From: Saccharospirillum alexandrii | GTDB taxonomy: Bacteria; Pseudomonadota; Gammaproteobacteria; Pseudomonadales; Natronospirillaceae | Reading direction: 5' to 3' | DNA length: 64,000 bases | NCBI RefSeq assembly: GCF_004000275.1 | Contig: NZ_RCIP01000002.1 | Location: 620,283 to 684,282 of the forward strand | In this document: in pieces, positions 47,233 to 56,797 of the stretch | How positions within the stretch are numbered: position 1 is the stretch's first letter | Layout: the number at the start of each line of letters is the position of its first letter | Notes under the pieces: generated by a model | What the model was told of the DNA's origin: nothing | What the model saw: only the letters and a program-made list of their open reading frames with translations | Database searches by the model: none | Program-made: the position numbers and the translations under genes

Positions 47233-48903
47233 ATGATCAAACTTTCGCTTACCTACAAAATCAGCTTACTGGTCAGTGCACTTATCTTGGCACTGATCCT
47301 GCTCGCCGGGCTCTTCATCACCAGCTTCAGCGGCATTATTGCCAACAGCCAGACCGACGCCCAGCTGCGACGCCTGGAAAGCCAGCTGGTCGAAAACTGG
47401 CAAACCCTTAATCGACAGTATGTAGAAACCTCAGACCTTGGGCCTCGTTATTTTGCCGATGCCATACCACTGGCCGAACTGGAAGCATCGGTGCAAGCCG
47501 CACAAGCGACTCAAACCCGCCTGCTCGATGCGACCCAAAACCTCGACCCGGCACTTATTGAAAGCTGGAACAATGTGCTGGTGCCCATTACCGAGCTGCC
47601 GCTGCAAGACCTGATGAGCACCCTGCAAGAACGTCAGATGGCCCTGTCGGAGGCCTTCGACGAAGCGGCCGAGGTCTGGATCACCAAGGGTGGTTTCAAC
47701 GTACGGCGCGCAGCAGAAACGGCGTTGGAAGAGCGCACCCTGCCCGTTGAGGAGAGCATCGATCTGTTTACCGAGCACTACAACACCCTGGTCAGCACCC
47801 GGTCCAACGATCTGATCAAATCGCAACAAAGCACCGTGCAAACCCTGGTCATTGGCTTGACGCTGATCATTCTGCTTGCCGTTGCCGTGGCGTTTTTCGT
47901 GCTGCGCAAACTCAAGCGCGACCTGCATTCGGTGGTCGATATTACCCGCCAGCTCGCCAGCGGCGACCTGACTGGCGTTATCGATGCCCGTGAACAGGGC
48001 GATGAAGTCGATGAGGTAAAACTGGCCGTCAGCCAGATGAACACCAAACTCAACGAGATATTCACCTCGGTGGTGGAGCTTTCCGAACACCTGGGCACCT
48101 CAGCCAGCAGCATTATGGAAGACACCGAGGCCCGCTTTAAAGACACGGAAAACCAGCAGGAGAAGATGCAGCATCTGGCCCATGCCATTGGTGAACTGCA
48201 AACCGCTTCACAGCAGGTATCCGAAGCGGCGGTCGAATCGCTCAACGTATCGGAAAGCGCCAATGAAGCCGCTGCCGAAGGCAACGAGACGGTTACCCAG
48301 ACCATTGCCGCCATTCAGAAGCTGGCCGGTGACATTGAACAATCCGTGGATGTGATCAAAAAACTGGACGGCCAGGCGGAAAACATCACGACTATTATCA
48401 CCTCCATTCAGGCCATTGCCGAGCAAACTAACCTGCTCGCGCTTAATGCCGCCATCGAGGCCGCTCGCGCCGGTGAGCAGGGTCGAGGCTTTGCCGTCGT
48501 TGCCGACGAGGTGCGCCAGCTTGCACACCGAACCCAACAGTCGACCGAGGAAATCCAGAAAACACTGGAGGAGCTGCGCCAAGGCACCCAAGCCGCCGTG
48601 AGCGTCATCAACGACAGCCACGACCAGTCTATCGCGTCGGTCGACAAGGTCAGCGAGGCCGGTGAGGCCATTCAACGCTTTGTTGTGGCCGTCGAAAAAA
48701 TTCGCGACTGGACACTGCAAACCTCAGCCGCTGCCGAGGAACAAAACGTCACCCTCAGCACCCTGTCGGACACCGTCAACGACATAAACCAGATCACCGA
48801 AGACAACACCCGGCGTGCTCAGGTGTCGGTGGGCTCAACCGAGTCGCTGAATCAGCTGAGTAAAGACCTATTGCATTCGGTGTCGTACTTCAAACTGAAG
48901 TAG
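47233..48903 (+). CDS. Methyl-accepting chemotaxis protein
   Basis: A 556-residue chemoreceptor with TM1 at about 10-32, a periplasmic helical sensor (about 33-205), TM2 at about 209-229, a HAMP domain (about 230-283) and the cytoplasmic signalling domain with the hairpin tip [23 protein letters not shown]. It ends [13 protein letters not shown], with no CheR-binding pentapeptide. The periplasmic part is shorter than in the receptor at 15-17 kb and has no recognisable ligand fold. It is not adjacent to other chemotaxis genes. Confidence 0.94.
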   Translation: MIKLSLTYKISLLVSALILALILLAGLFITSFSGIIANSQTDAQLRRLESQLVENWQTLNRQYVETSDLGPRYFADAIPLAELEASVQAAQATQTRLLDATQNLDPALIESWNNVLVPITELPLQDLMSTLQERQMALSEAFDEAAEVWITKGGFNVRRAAETALEERTLPVEESIDLFTEHYNTLVSTRSNDLIKSQQSTVQTLVIGLTLIILLAVAVAFFVLRKLKRDLHSVVDITRQLASGDLTGVIDAREQGDEVDEVKLAVSQMNTKLNEIFTSVVELSEHLGTSASSIMEDTEARFKDTENQQEKMQHLAHAIGELQTASQQVSEAAVESLNVSESANEAAAEGNETVTQTIAAIQKLAGDIEQSVDVIKKLDGQAENITTIITSIQAIAEQTNLLALNAAIEAARAGEQGRGFAVVADEVRQLAHRTQQSTEEIQKTLEELRQGTQAAVSVINDSHDQSIASVDKVSEAGEAIQRFVVAVEKIRDWTLQTSAAAEEQNVTLSTLSDTVNDINQITEDNTRRAQVSVGSTESLNQLSKDLLHSVSYFKLK

Positions 48904-48906
48904 CGT

Positions 48907-49002
48907 CTAGTGGTCCATGCGCAAGGTTCTGTCACTGTTCACGGTGCCAGCAAGCTCAGAGCTTCGTTCCTTAGCAACAGAACGTCACTCATGGACCGCT
49001 AG
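48907..49002. terminator. Long imperfect hairpin in a convergent gap
   Basis: CTAGTGGTCCATG at 48907-48919 pairs with CATGGACCGCTAG at 48990-49002 (12 Watson-Crick pairs and one G-U), and GTTCTGT (48926) with ACAGAAC (48977). It covers the 3' ends of the MCP gene and the esterase gene, the latter inside its coding sequence. It has no shared core with the R1-R9 family. A role in termination or mRNA protection is possible. Confidence 0.5.
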
Positions 49003-49677
49003 CACTTTCTGCAACCAGGCCGAGATCGTTTTGATCTCGGCCGCATTCACGCTGTGCTCCATTGGGTAAGTCTGGTATTCAGGTGTATACCCGTTTTCGG
49101 TCAGCGCCATCACAGCCTGTCGACCCAATACCTCGGGCACGACCGGATCCATCACCCCATGACACACCAGAATGGGCACTGACTGATTCGCCTCAGACCG
49201 TTTTACGGTATGTTGAGTCGCGAAATAGGTCGATAGCGCCATCAATCCACCAAGGGGCTCGGCATGCCGCAGAGCACATTCGTAGGCCACGGCTCCGCCC
49301 TGGGAAAAGCCGGCCACGATGATGCGTCGACTGTCGATACCGCGGCTGCGTTCGCGCTCGATAAACGCGTCGATCGCCGACGCTGAGGCTTCCAACTGAG
49401 GGGTATCGACCTTGCGGTCTATCGACATCTCCAGAATGTCGTACCAGGCGGGCATCACAAAGCCGCCGTTGATCGTCACCGGAATTTGGGGTGCGTGCGG
49501 AAAGATAAACCGCACCGACATCGATGCCGGCAACTGCAGCTCCGGAACGATGGGTTCGAAATCGTGACCGTCGGCTCCCAATCCGTGTAACCAGATAACG
49601 GTCGCATCCGGCTGATCGCCCGTTTCCACTTCCAGTGCCGGTAACAGCTTGGCTGCCTGTTCAGGTGAAGATGCCAT
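48985..49677 (-). CDS. Alpha/beta hydrolase, carboxylesterase/phospholipase type
   Basis: A 230-residue serine hydrolase of the abhydrolase_2 family. The nucleophile is Ser125 in GFSQGG; the acid is in HGVMDPVVP and the histidine in MEHSV. IWLHGLGADGHDF is the oxyanion-hole region. Homologues are carboxylesterases with broad acyl-ester specificity or acyl-protein thioesterases. I chose ATG 49677, preceded by GAGGCTCAGTGAG, over an upstream ATG nine codons away with no RBS. Divergent to the DLH-family gene. A single-gene unit. Confidence 0.9.
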   Translation of the reverse strand: MASSPEQAAKLLPALEVETGDQPDATVIWLHGLGADGHDFEPIVPELQLPASMSVRFIFPHAPQIPVTINGGFVMPAWYDILEMSIDRKVDTPQLEASASAIDAFIERERSRGIDSRRIIVAGFSQGGAVAYECALRHAEPLGGLMALSTYFATQHTVKRSEANQSVPILVCHGVMDPVVPEVLGRQAVMALTENGYTPEYQTYPMEHSVNAAEIKTISAWLQKVLAVHE

Positions 49678-49918
49678 CTCACTGAGCCTCAATCGATTAT
49701 TCATGTAGGTGCCGAGTATACCGGCTTGTCTCACGCCTCGCAGTGCCTCCGGGAATTCCTGTACTACCCTAAGTGCGATCTGACTGAACGAATCGGTCCA
49801 GTATGGCAGCCTGGCCGTAGGTAATAAGGCGCGGCCCGGCGCCTTGGCCTGACAGTACGCGAGGACCGGGCCGGACACTCTTCACGCTTCAGTAACCACA
49901 ACAAAGAGAGGACGCGAT

Positions 49919-50680
49919 ATGAAACTGCACCACAGTCTCGCCACCCTGGTGGGTACAGCTCTGTTTACGCTGTCTGCCCAGGCCGAAGTAATGGGCCAGG
50001 CCCATACCTACAGCGTCGATGGCATGGAATTCGAAGGGTATGTGGCTCACAACAGCAATTTGGAAGAATCTCGTGGCACCGTGCTGATCATTCACGACTG
50101 GGACGGCCTAACCGACTACGAAAAACGCCGCGCCGAAATGCTGGCCGCCGAGGGTTACACCGCCTTCGCCATCGATGTATACGGGGCCGGCCGCAACCCA
50201 ACGTCAATGCAAGAAAACCAGCAACGTTCGGGCGAGATGTATGCCGACCGGGCAGAATTTCAGAAGCGCCTGCAGGGCGCTCTGGCAGAAGCGGAGTGGA
50301 TTCCCGGTGCGACTGACGACATCGTGGTCATTGGCTATTGCTTCGGCGGTGCCGGTGTTCTGGAACTGGCGCGCACTGGTGCGGACACCGAAGGCTTTGT
50401 ATCGTTTCACGGCGGCCTTGGCTTACCCGATGGCCAGAACTACAGCCAGGTTGCTGCCCCAGTGATGGTACAGCATGGCTCGGCCGACCCGGTGTCGGGC
50501 ATGGCCGATGTCGCGGCCCTGCTCGATAATCTGCAAGCCGCAGGCGTTGAGCATTCTGCCCAAATTCACGGCGGTGCACGCCATTCCTTTACGGTATTTG
50601 GCAGTGGCGATTACGATTTGAACGCCGATCGGGCTTCCTGGGAAGCGCTGCAGGATTTCCTCGCTGCCCGTCTGGATTGA
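49919..50680 (+). CDS. Exported dienelactone hydrolase family protein
   Basis: A 253-residue alpha/beta hydrolase of the DLH family with cysteine nucleophile C141 in GYCFGGAGV, acid in HGSADPVSG and histidine in ARHSFTVF. Residues 1-22 look like a signal peptide (MKLHHSLATLVGTALFTLSAQA), so the enzyme is probably periplasmic. Substrate is unknown; canonical dienelactone hydrolases act on chlorocatechol products, but the exported DLH-like proteins are not that well characterised. Confidence 0.88.
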   Translation: MKLHHSLATLVGTALFTLSAQAEVMGQAHTYSVDGMEFEGYVAHNSNLEESRGTVLIIHDWDGLTDYEKRRAEMLAAEGYTAFAIDVYGAGRNPTSMQENQQRSGEMYADRAEFQKRLQGALAEAEWIPGATDDIVVIGYCFGGAGVLELARTGADTEGFVSFHGGLGLPDGQNYSQVAAPVMVQHGSADPVSGMADVAALLDNLQAAGVEHSAQIHGGARHSFTVFGSGDYDLNADRASWEALQDFLAARLD

Positions 50681-50695
50681 ACCCGGTTATCGAAC

Positions 50696-50723
50696 CGAAC
50701 ACCTGCCTCCCGGCAGGTGTTCG
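50696..50723 (+). terminator. Stem-loop after the DLH gene
   Basis: A 12-base stem (CGAACACCTGCC with GGCAGGTGTTCG) around a 4-base loop, 16 bases after the stop codon. No T run follows, so it may be a pause or stability hairpin rather than an intrinsic terminator. Confidence 0.5.
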
Positions 50724-50837
50724 AACGCCCTGACAGCTTTGCCGTACGCCCCGCCTGACTGAACTTTTCATTGCCAGAGTGTCAATCTGGCGAGATACCC
50801 GCTATATTTCCGTAATAATAAAAACCCCAGTTGTCCC

Positions 50838-51797
50838 ATGAACGCACCTGCACTCTATGCCGCGGTTGACCTCGGCTCGAACAGCTTCCATCTGGTGATC
50901 ATGAAGTCGGATGGACACTCGCTGCAATCGGTGGATTGCAAACGCCAGCTGGTGCGCCTCGCCGCGGGCGTCGACATCAGCACCGGCCGTCTCAACCGGG
51001 ATACCAAAACCCGGGCCTTGCGCTGTCTGGCTCAATTCAGCAATACCCTCAAAAACCTGCCCGACGTTCAGGTCACCGCCGTCGGCACCAGTGCCTTTCG
51101 CCACCTCAGTGGCGACCCCCAGTTCATTAAACGGGCCGAGTCAGCCCTGGGCCAACCCATACGAATTCTCAGCGGCGAAGACGAGGCTCACTACATTTAC
51201 CGGGGCGTCTCTCAGGGACAACCCGAACAAGACCGACGTTTCGTGCTGGACATTGGCGGTGGCAGTACCGAGCTGATCGTTGGCCATGGCAGACAACCTG
51301 AAGTGGTGGCCAGTCTGGAGATCGGTTGTGTCACCCTGACCTCCCGCTTTCTGGATCACGACCGGCTCGACCCCAAGCACCTGGCGGCCTGTGAGGCTTA
51401 TGTCGATGAACAGATCGCGGCCGTCAAACCCCGCTTCGAGGGCCACGACTGGACCGATGTGATGGGGTCTTCAGGCAGCATCAAGGCGATCAGTTGGGCA
51501 CTCAGCAATCTCGGTCTGACCCGCGACGGCAGCATCAGCCGGGCGCAGCTCGACCGACTGCACCCGGTGCTGACACAGGCCGACAGCCAACATCAGTTAT
51601 CACAACTACTCGAACTGAACCCGCGTCGAATTGCGGTCTTCGCCGCCGGCTATGTGATTCTGCACCGGGTATTCCATGCCTTCGATATCGACAGCATGCG
51701 ACTGTCGTTCAAAGCCATTCGCGAAGGGCTGATCGACGAGATGATTCGCGATGAACTGATGACCCAGCCGATCATTTCATCCGAGTCCCAAACCTAA
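50838..51797 (+). CDS. Ppx/GppA family phosphatase
   Basis: A 319-residue ASKHA-fold protein: AVDLGSNSFHLVIM (phosphate-binding loop), SGEDEAHYIYRG, and LDIGGGSTELIVG are complete. Such enzymes hydrolyse polyphosphate or pppGpp. It lacks the C-terminal HD-like extension of full-length exopolyphosphatase/GppA (about 500 residues in Escherichia coli) and is thus of the short type, so polyphosphate or pppGpp specificity is uncertain. A terminator follows directly. Confidence 0.88.
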   Translation: MNAPALYAAVDLGSNSFHLVIMKSDGHSLQSVDCKRQLVRLAAGVDISTGRLNRDTKTRALRCLAQFSNTLKNLPDVQVTAVGTSAFRHLSGDPQFIKRAESALGQPIRILSGEDEAHYIYRGVSQGQPEQDRRFVLDIGGGSTELIVGHGRQPEVVASLEIGCVTLTSRFLDHDRLDPKHLAACEAYVDEQIAAVKPRFEGHDWTDVMGSSGSIKAISWALSNLGLTRDGSISRAQLDRLHPVLTQADSQHQLSQLLELNPRRIAVFAAGYVILHRVFHAFDIDSMRLSFKAIREGLIDEMIRDELMTQPIISSESQT

Positions 51798-51799
51798 AA

Positions 51800-51822
51800 A
51801 ACCCGCCTCGGCGGGTTTTTAA
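51800..51822 (+). terminator. Terminator after the Ppx/GppA gene
   Basis: ACCCGCC and GGCGGGT with a short loop, preceded by A6 and followed by TTTTT, starts 3 bases after the stop codon. Confidence 0.85.
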
Positions 51823-51825
51823 ATT

Positions 51826-51901
51826 CAAGTTCCGGAGTTCGGGTTGCCTGAGAGGCATTGGTCCACGCCGGGCACCAGAGTAACCCAAACTCCGAAGTTT
51901 G
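51826..51901. repeat. Reduced inverted-repeat element, copy R10
   Basis: Arms 51826-51845 and 51882-51901 pair at 16 of 20 positions plus two G-U. The left arm CAAGTTCCGGAGTTCGGG is nearly the same as the outer arm of R3. The central region GCCTGAGAGGCATTGGTCCACGCC has no CATGGATG core. The right arm ends 4 bases from the ahpF stop codon (minus strand). It looks like a family member that has the outer arms only. Confidence 0.7.
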
Positions 51902-51905
51902 TGGC

Positions 51906-53498
51906 TTAGGCTGGTTCCGCCACCTCAACCTTTTCTTCGACCGTCGCAGCTGGCACATCCGAGCGAATCAGGTGATCGAAAGCGCTCAGGGCAGCGGTGG
52001 CACCAGCGCCCATTGAGATCACAATCTGCTTGTACGGCACTGTGGTGGCATCGCCGGCGGCGAAGACACCGGGCATTGAGGTTTCACCGCGCGCGTCGAT
52101 TTCAATTTCACCGAAGCGGGTCAATGCCAGGTCGCTGTCTTTGAGCCATTCTGTGTTGGGCACCAGGCCAATCTGAACAAAAACACCGGCCAGTTCGACA
52201 GAGTGCGATTCGCCACTCGCGCGGTCAGTATACTTCAGCGAAGTAACGGTCTTGCCATTGCCGACGACTTCCGTGGTCTGCGCATTGGTGATGATGGTTA
52301 TGTTGCTCATCGAACGCGCCTTGCGTTGCAGCACGTCATCGGCACGCAGGGTGTCAGCGAATTCCAGCACGGTCACGTGGCTGACAATACCCGCCAAATC
52401 AATCGCCGCTTCGATGCCGGAGTTGCCGCCGCCAATCACGGCAACGTGCTTGCCCTTGTAGAAGGGGCCATCGCAATGCGGGCAATAGGCCACGCCCTTG
52501 TTACGGTATTCGGCTTCACCCGGCACGCCCAGTTCGCGCCAGCGGGCACCCGGGGCCAGAATCACGGAGCGGCTCGACAAGGTGGCCCCACTTTCCAGCG
52601 CCAGTTGCAACTGGCCATCGCGTTTCAGTTCGGCGGCACGCTGCCCGGTAATCAGATCAACGCCGTATTCTTTCACGTGCTGTTCAAGACCGGCGGTCAG
52701 TTTCGGACCTTCGGTGTAAGGCACTGAAATGAAGTTTTCGATGCCCACGGTATCCATGACCTGGCCGCCAAACTTCTCAGCCACCAGCCCGGTGCGGATG
52801 CCCTTGCGTGCGGCATAAATCGCGGCGGCTGCGCCCGCCGGGCCACCGCCAACAATCAGCACATCGTAGGGGTCGCGCTCGTTCAGTGCTTCGGCCTGGC
52901 GCTCGGCGGCGCCGGTGTCGAGTTTGGCGACGATGTCGGTCAGTGTCATCCGGCCCTGGCCAAAGTGCTCTCCGTTCAGATAGACAGACGGCACGGCCAT
53001 GATCTGGCGCTGGTCGACTTCGTCCTGAAACAGGGCACCGTCGATCATTTCGTGGGTGATGTTCGGGTTCAGCGTCGCCATCAGGTTCAGGGCCTGAACC
53101 ACATCGGGGCAGTTCTGGCACGACAGCGAAATGTAGGTTTCAAAATGGAACTCGCCGGTCAGTGCACGTACCTGATCGAGCACCTCGGGGTCGGCTTTCG
53201 ACGGGTGACCGCCGGCTTGCAACAAGGCGAGCACCAGGGAGGTAAATTCGTGGCCCATGGGAATGCCGGCAAAGCTCACCCGGGGGGTTTCGCCCGCCGG
53301 AGCTATGCCCATGCTCGGTGTCCGCTGGCCGGTGAATTGGCCGCGGCTGATGTTGCCCGAAAGATCAATGATCTCCGTGGCGAGCGCGTCCAGTTCTTTG
53401 GATTTGGCAGTATCGTCGGTGGACACACTGACTTCGATTGGGGTCACAATCTTTTGCAGGTAGGTGTCCAATTGCTGTTTTAACGTGGCATCCAACAT
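51906..53498 (-). CDS. ahpF: Alkyl hydroperoxide reductase subunit F
   Basis: A 530-residue NADH-dependent flavoprotein that reduces AhpC. Two N-terminal thioredoxin-like folds include the redox pair Cys127/Cys130 (SCQNCPD); the FAD-binding [12 protein letters not shown] follows at about 215; the second disulfide is Cys339/Cys342 (YCPHCDG) and NAD binding is at [13 protein letters not shown]. The C-terminal FAD motif VFAAGDATT is present. It follows ahpC on the same strand with a terminator between them. A short C-terminal tail ([11 protein letters not shown]) is present. Confidence 0.96.
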   Translation of the reverse strand: MLDATLKQQLDTYLQKIVTPIEVSVSTDDTAKSKELDALATEIIDLSGNISRGQFTGQRTPSMGIAPAGETPRVSFAGIPMGHEFTSLVLALLQAGGHPSKADPEVLDQVRALTGEFHFETYISLSCQNCPDVVQALNLMATLNPNITHEMIDGALFQDEVDQRQIMAVPSVYLNGEHFGQGRMTLTDIVAKLDTGAAERQAEALNERDPYDVLIVGGGPAGAAAAIYAARKGIRTGLVAEKFGGQVMDTVGIENFISVPYTEGPKLTAGLEQHVKEYGVDLITGQRAAELKRDGQLQLALESGATLSSRSVILAPGARWRELGVPGEAEYRNKGVAYCPHCDGPFYKGKHVAVIGGGNSGIEAAIDLAGIVSHVTVLEFADTLRADDVLQRKARSMSNITIITNAQTTEVVGNGKTVTSLKYTDRASGESHSVELAGVFVQIGLVPNTEWLKDSDLALTRFGEIEIDARGETSMPGVFAAGDATTVPYKQIVISMGAGATAALSAFDHLIRSDVPAATVEEKVEVAEPA

Positions 53499-53550
53499 CG
53501 GTGTGTCCTGTTTGTTTGGAAAAGTAGAAACGAGGGGCGGGTGCGCGATA

Positions 53551-53577
53551 AAAAAAGGGGCGAGCCCGCCCCCTCTT
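53551..53577 (-). terminator. Intercistronic terminator between ahpC and ahpF
   Basis: On the minus strand a GGGGCGGGCTCGCCCC hairpin is followed by seven T. It lies 37 bases after the ahpC stop and 52 before the ahpF start, so ahpC may be expressed in excess over ahpF by partial termination. Confidence 0.85.
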
Positions 53578-53613
53578 GAAGGTCGATCTGGTTATTCAGC
53601 CAAAGGGCTGTGC

Positions 53614-54180
53614 TTAGATCTTGCCTACCAGGTCCAGTGACGGAGCCAGTGTTTCTTCACCTTCTTTCCACTTGGCCGGGCATACTTCGCCGGGGTGTGC
53701 AGCGATGTATTGAGCCGCCTTGATCTTGCGCAGCAGTTCGTTAGCGTCGCGGCCAATGCCGCCGTCGGTGATTTCCACCACACGAATGATGCCTTCAGGG
53801 TCAATGACGAACGTAGCGCGATCGGCAATGCCATCTTCTTCGATCATGACATTCAGGCTGCGTGTCAGCTTGCCCGTCGGATCCGCAATCATCGGGTACT
53901 GGATCTTGTTGATGGTTTCTGACGAATCGTGCCAGGCCTTGTGGGTGAAGTGAGTGTCAGTAGACACTGAGTACACTTCGACGCCGCGCTTCTGGAACTC
54001 GTCGTAGTTGTCGGCCAGGTCACCCAGTTCAGTCGGGCAAACAAAAGTGAAGTCGGCCGGGTAGAAGAACAATACGGCCCACTTGCCTTTCAGCGTCGCT
54101 TCAGTGACTTCCACAAATTCACCGTTGTGAAATGCCTGAGCGGTAAACGGGGCCAATTCGGAATTGATGTAACGTGCCAT
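53614..54180 (-). CDS. ahpC: Alkyl hydroperoxide reductase subunit C (peroxiredoxin)
   Basis: A 188-residue typical 2-Cys peroxiredoxin that reduces hydrogen peroxide and organic hydroperoxides. Peroxidatic Cys48 is in DFTFVCPTE and resolving Cys167 in [10 protein letters not shown]. It belongs to the AhpC1 type partnered with AhpF (next gene). A good RBS AGGGAG is before the ATG. I did not find a convincing OxyR site in the upstream 200 bases, though regulation by OxyR would be expected. Confidence 0.96.
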   Translation of the reverse strand: MARYINSELAPFTAQAFHNGEFVEVTEATLKGKWAVLFFYPADFTFVCPTELGDLADNYDEFQKRGVEVYSVSTDTHFTHKAWHDSSETINKIQYPMIADPTGKLTRSLNVMIEEDGIADRATFVIDPEGIIRVVEITDGGIGRDANELLRKIKAAQYIAAHPGEVCPAKWKEGEETLAPSLDLVGKI

Positions 54181-54381
54181 GTGTCAAGACTCCCTAGTCT
54201 GTGAATGTAACGGTTAGAAACATTTCGGCGATGCGCCGACTACAGGAGTAATGTTATGGGTATTCCGGTAACGAAGAAATCGACTTATTGCAATCAACGT
54301 CATAGCGTGAACCAATCATCAATCGGAAAGTGATTGATTTTGATGCAAACCCATTTCCACAGCACTTTCGCGGTGCACCGC

Positions 54382-55047
54382 TCACAAGGTGACCGGGCCA
54401 CCCTTGTCGATAGCCACCTGATACGCCGGGCGTGCCCGCAACCGTTCCAGGTAGGCCGATAGCGCCGGGTAGGCATCGCCCAACCCGTAGCGACCAGCTG
54501 CCGCTTCCAAGGGGTAGCTGAGCTGGATATCGGCACAGGTAAAGCGGTCGGCAACCAGCCAGTCACGCTGCTGCAAGTGATCGTTCAACACCTTGAGCTG
54601 GGTGTCCACCTGGGGCTGGATGTAACTGCCAATTACGCGACGGGTGATGTTTTTCGCCACCGGTTTGGCAAAAAACGGCATGCGGGATTTGGGCACGCGC
54701 CGAAACACCAGCGTCATGACCAGTAAGGGCATCAGTGTGCCCTCTGCATAATGCAACCAGTACAGATAATCGGCTCGGGCGGGCTCGGCCGCTGGTATTG
54801 ATAGCGCCTTTTGCGGATGTTGCTCCGTCAACCACTCCAGAATGGCGCCGGACTCTGCCAGGGTCATGTCGCCCGTCGTAATCACCGGCGATTTACCGAG
54901 CGGATGCACGGCTTTCAACTCAGCCGGAGCCAGCATGGTTTTTGGGTTTCGCTGGTAAGTCTTTAACTCGTACTCCAGCCCCAATTCTTCAAGCAACCAC
55001 AGCACCCGGTGCGAGCGCGATTTTTCCAGGTGATGAACCGTCAACAT
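54382..55047 (-). CDS. Glutathione S-transferase family protein
   Basis: A 221-residue thioredoxin-fold plus helical GST. N-terminal LEKSRSHRVLWLLEELGLEYEL and the glutathione-binding SPVITTGDMTLAESGAILEWL (P and S/E residues) match the theta/beta-like bacterial class; the C-terminal helical domain begins at about 90. Substrate is unknown. It follows the gap after ahpC in the same orientation, but the 200-base spacing does not show an operon. Confidence 0.92.
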   Translation of the reverse strand: MLTVHHLEKSRSHRVLWLLEELGLEYELKTYQRNPKTMLAPAELKAVHPLGKSPVITTGDMTLAESGAILEWLTEQHPQKALSIPAAEPARADYLYWLHYAEGTLMPLLVMTLVFRRVPKSRMPFFAKPVAKNITRRVIGSYIQPQVDTQLKVLNDHLQQRDWLVADRFTCADIQLSYPLEAAAGRYGLGDAYPALSAYLERLRARPAYQVAIDKGGPVTL

Positions 55048-55082
55048 AATTCAGGGACTCCTGCCTGATACTGGTTAAACAC

Positions 55083-55107
55083 AAAAAAGCCAGCGGACGC
55101 TGGCTAA
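55083..55107 (-). terminator. Terminator of tolC
   Basis: AGCCAGCG and CGCTGGCT (55088-55105) form a hairpin; on the minus strand it is followed by T6. It lies about 72 bases after the tolC stop. Confidence 0.8.
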
Positions 55108-55176
55108 CTTAACAACGGTACTCTGTGTCGGAAAGGAGTTGAAGGCAGAAAAGGCCAATCAAGAACCGGGTCTGCC

Positions 55177-56493
55177 TTAAAAACTGATCAGATAAGACTC
55201 AATTTGCTCCAGATCACTCACTGACAACTGACCGGCCGACTGCTTCAACAGTAACCCGCTGATCACATAATCGTAACGGGCATTGGCGAAATCCTGCCGG
55301 GCGGCAAACACAGCCTGTTGGGCATTCAGTACTTCAACGATGTTTCGGGTTCCTACTTCGTAGCCTACCTCAGTCGCTTGCAGAGCACTCTCGCGGGATT
55401 CCACAACGCGTGCCTGAGCATCAATATTCTGCGCCGCCGTGCGCAGCTGACGGTAATAAGTGCCCACCTGAATGCGGGTATTGCGCTTCAGCTGTTCAAG
55501 GCGCTGTTCCGCAATGTTGTTTTGCAAACCGGTTGAAACGATTTGTGCCGAGGTAGCGCCACCGGTGTACAGCGGCACCGACAGTGACAGGCCGATTGAA
55601 CTGCCCAGCCGGTCGTCAAAGTCGATACCATCGCTCGCGTTGTCCTGGTAATTGACCGATGCACTGGCGCTGAGCACGGGCAGTCGGTTGTTGCGCCGAG
55701 CCTGCAACTCGCGTTCGCCGGATTCCAGGCCTTTCTGGGCCGCGAGAATGCTCGGGTGATTTTCCAGGGCGTAATCGATCCAGCGATCCTGCCCATTCTC
55801 GACCGGCATGTTGATCGGCAGACGGGTACCAATGGCCATAACGGAATCCGGCACTTCGCCGGTCAATACCGAGAGGTTCTGCAGGGCGATGTCGTACTCG
55901 CTGTTGGCGCTGATCAGGGCCACCCGGGATTGGTCCAATGTTGCCTGCGCGTCCAGCACGTCCGTCACGGTCACCAAACCCACTTCATAGCGCTGCTCGG
56001 TTTGTTCGGCCTGACGCTCTACAGCGCGCAGCTGTGTCTGGGCTGAATCGAGGCCTTCTTTGGCGCGCAACACACTGATGTAAGCCTCAGCCACACGCAC
56101 CATTAACGACTGCTGGGCAGCCACGGATTCTATTTCAACCCGTGACGCATTCAACTTCAGCGCTTCATAGGCGTCAATCGCCGCCAGTGCAAAAATATTC
56201 TGGCTCGCGGTCACCCGGGCGCTGACGCTCTGGCCATTGTCGAAATCGGGGCCGACACCATTGCCAGGTGTGCTCGATACGGTGTAACCCGCCGAGGCAT
56301 TAACGCTCGGCAACAGTTCGCTGAAGCCCGTCTCTACCTGCACGGCCGATACTCGCTGGTTGAGCGACTGGATTGCCAGCTCCGGGTCGTTCTCGAGCGC
56401 TTGCTGATAAACATCCATCAGCGACACCTCGGCCCAGGCTCCGGCGGAGGCCAGCGCCAGGGTGATGCTTGCTACAAATCGATTCACTGCCAT
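55177..56493 (-). CDS. tolC: TolC family outer membrane exit duct
   Basis: A 438-residue outer-membrane efflux protein. Signal peptide about 1-22 (MAVNRFVASITLALASAGAWA) then the OEP repeats: VSLMDVYQQALENDPEL, RYEVGLVTVTDVLDAQATLDQSR and GYEVGTRNIVEVLNAQQAVF are the two internally repeated signatures. It forms a trimer, the exit for tripartite drug exporters and type I secretion. ATG 56493 follows CAGGAAC; a longer in-frame start is not supported. It is divergent to nudF, the same arrangement as in Escherichia coli. Confidence 0.95.
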   Translation of the reverse strand: MAVNRFVASITLALASAGAWAEVSLMDVYQQALENDPELAIQSLNQRVSAVQVETGFSELLPSVNASAGYTVSSTPGNGVGPDFDNGQSVSARVTASQNIFALAAIDAYEALKLNASRVEIESVAAQQSLMVRVAEAYISVLRAKEGLDSAQTQLRAVERQAEQTEQRYEVGLVTVTDVLDAQATLDQSRVALISANSEYDIALQNLSVLTGEVPDSVMAIGTRLPINMPVENGQDRWIDYALENHPSILAAQKGLESGERELQARRNNRLPVLSASASVNYQDNASDGIDFDDRLGSSIGLSLSVPLYTGGATSAQIVSTGLQNNIAEQRLEQLKRNTRIQVGTYYRQLRTAAQNIDAQARVVESRESALQATEVGYEVGTRNIVEVLNAQQAVFAARQDFANARYDYVISGLLLKQSAGQLSVSDLEQIESYLISF

Positions 56494-56797
56494 TGTTCCT
56501 GTCTCTTGGTTAAACGTGTGTCGGCGAACCCGGTAATAGGCCGGTACACCGCCGTGACCGGTACTGTTCTGGTATCGAACCGTCATTATGCCGCCTGGGG
56601 TGAAGGTTTACAGTCATCGGCCCGGGCTTTACGGATTATTGCGCCAGTGTGACTCGAATTCCCGACAATCAGAAGCCCCAAAAGTCACCATCTGCCAGGA
56701 ACCCAACTCGACGCCGGTGCTGACTGTGCCATACTGTCGCGCCATACGCGTGCCGACCCTACCGGCCTGAATCACGACGCTGACCCAGAGGATGCCC
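56494..56797. promoter_or_regulatory. Divergent tolC/nudF intergenic region
   Basis: A 304-base gap holding the promoters of tolC (leftward) and nudF (rightward). I see no repeat element, no clear marA/rob/soxS-type box and no well-scoring -10/-35 pair that I would defend. Confidence 0.4.

Noticed and set aside
46970-47236. 88-residue frame before the second chemoreceptor
   Set aside because: No RBS, biased composition (many R, S, T), and it runs into the start of the MCP gene.
54181-54380. OxyR binding site upstream of ahpC
   Set aside because: No convincing ATAG-N7-CTAT phased pattern is visible; control by OxyR is expected from other bacteria but is not shown here.
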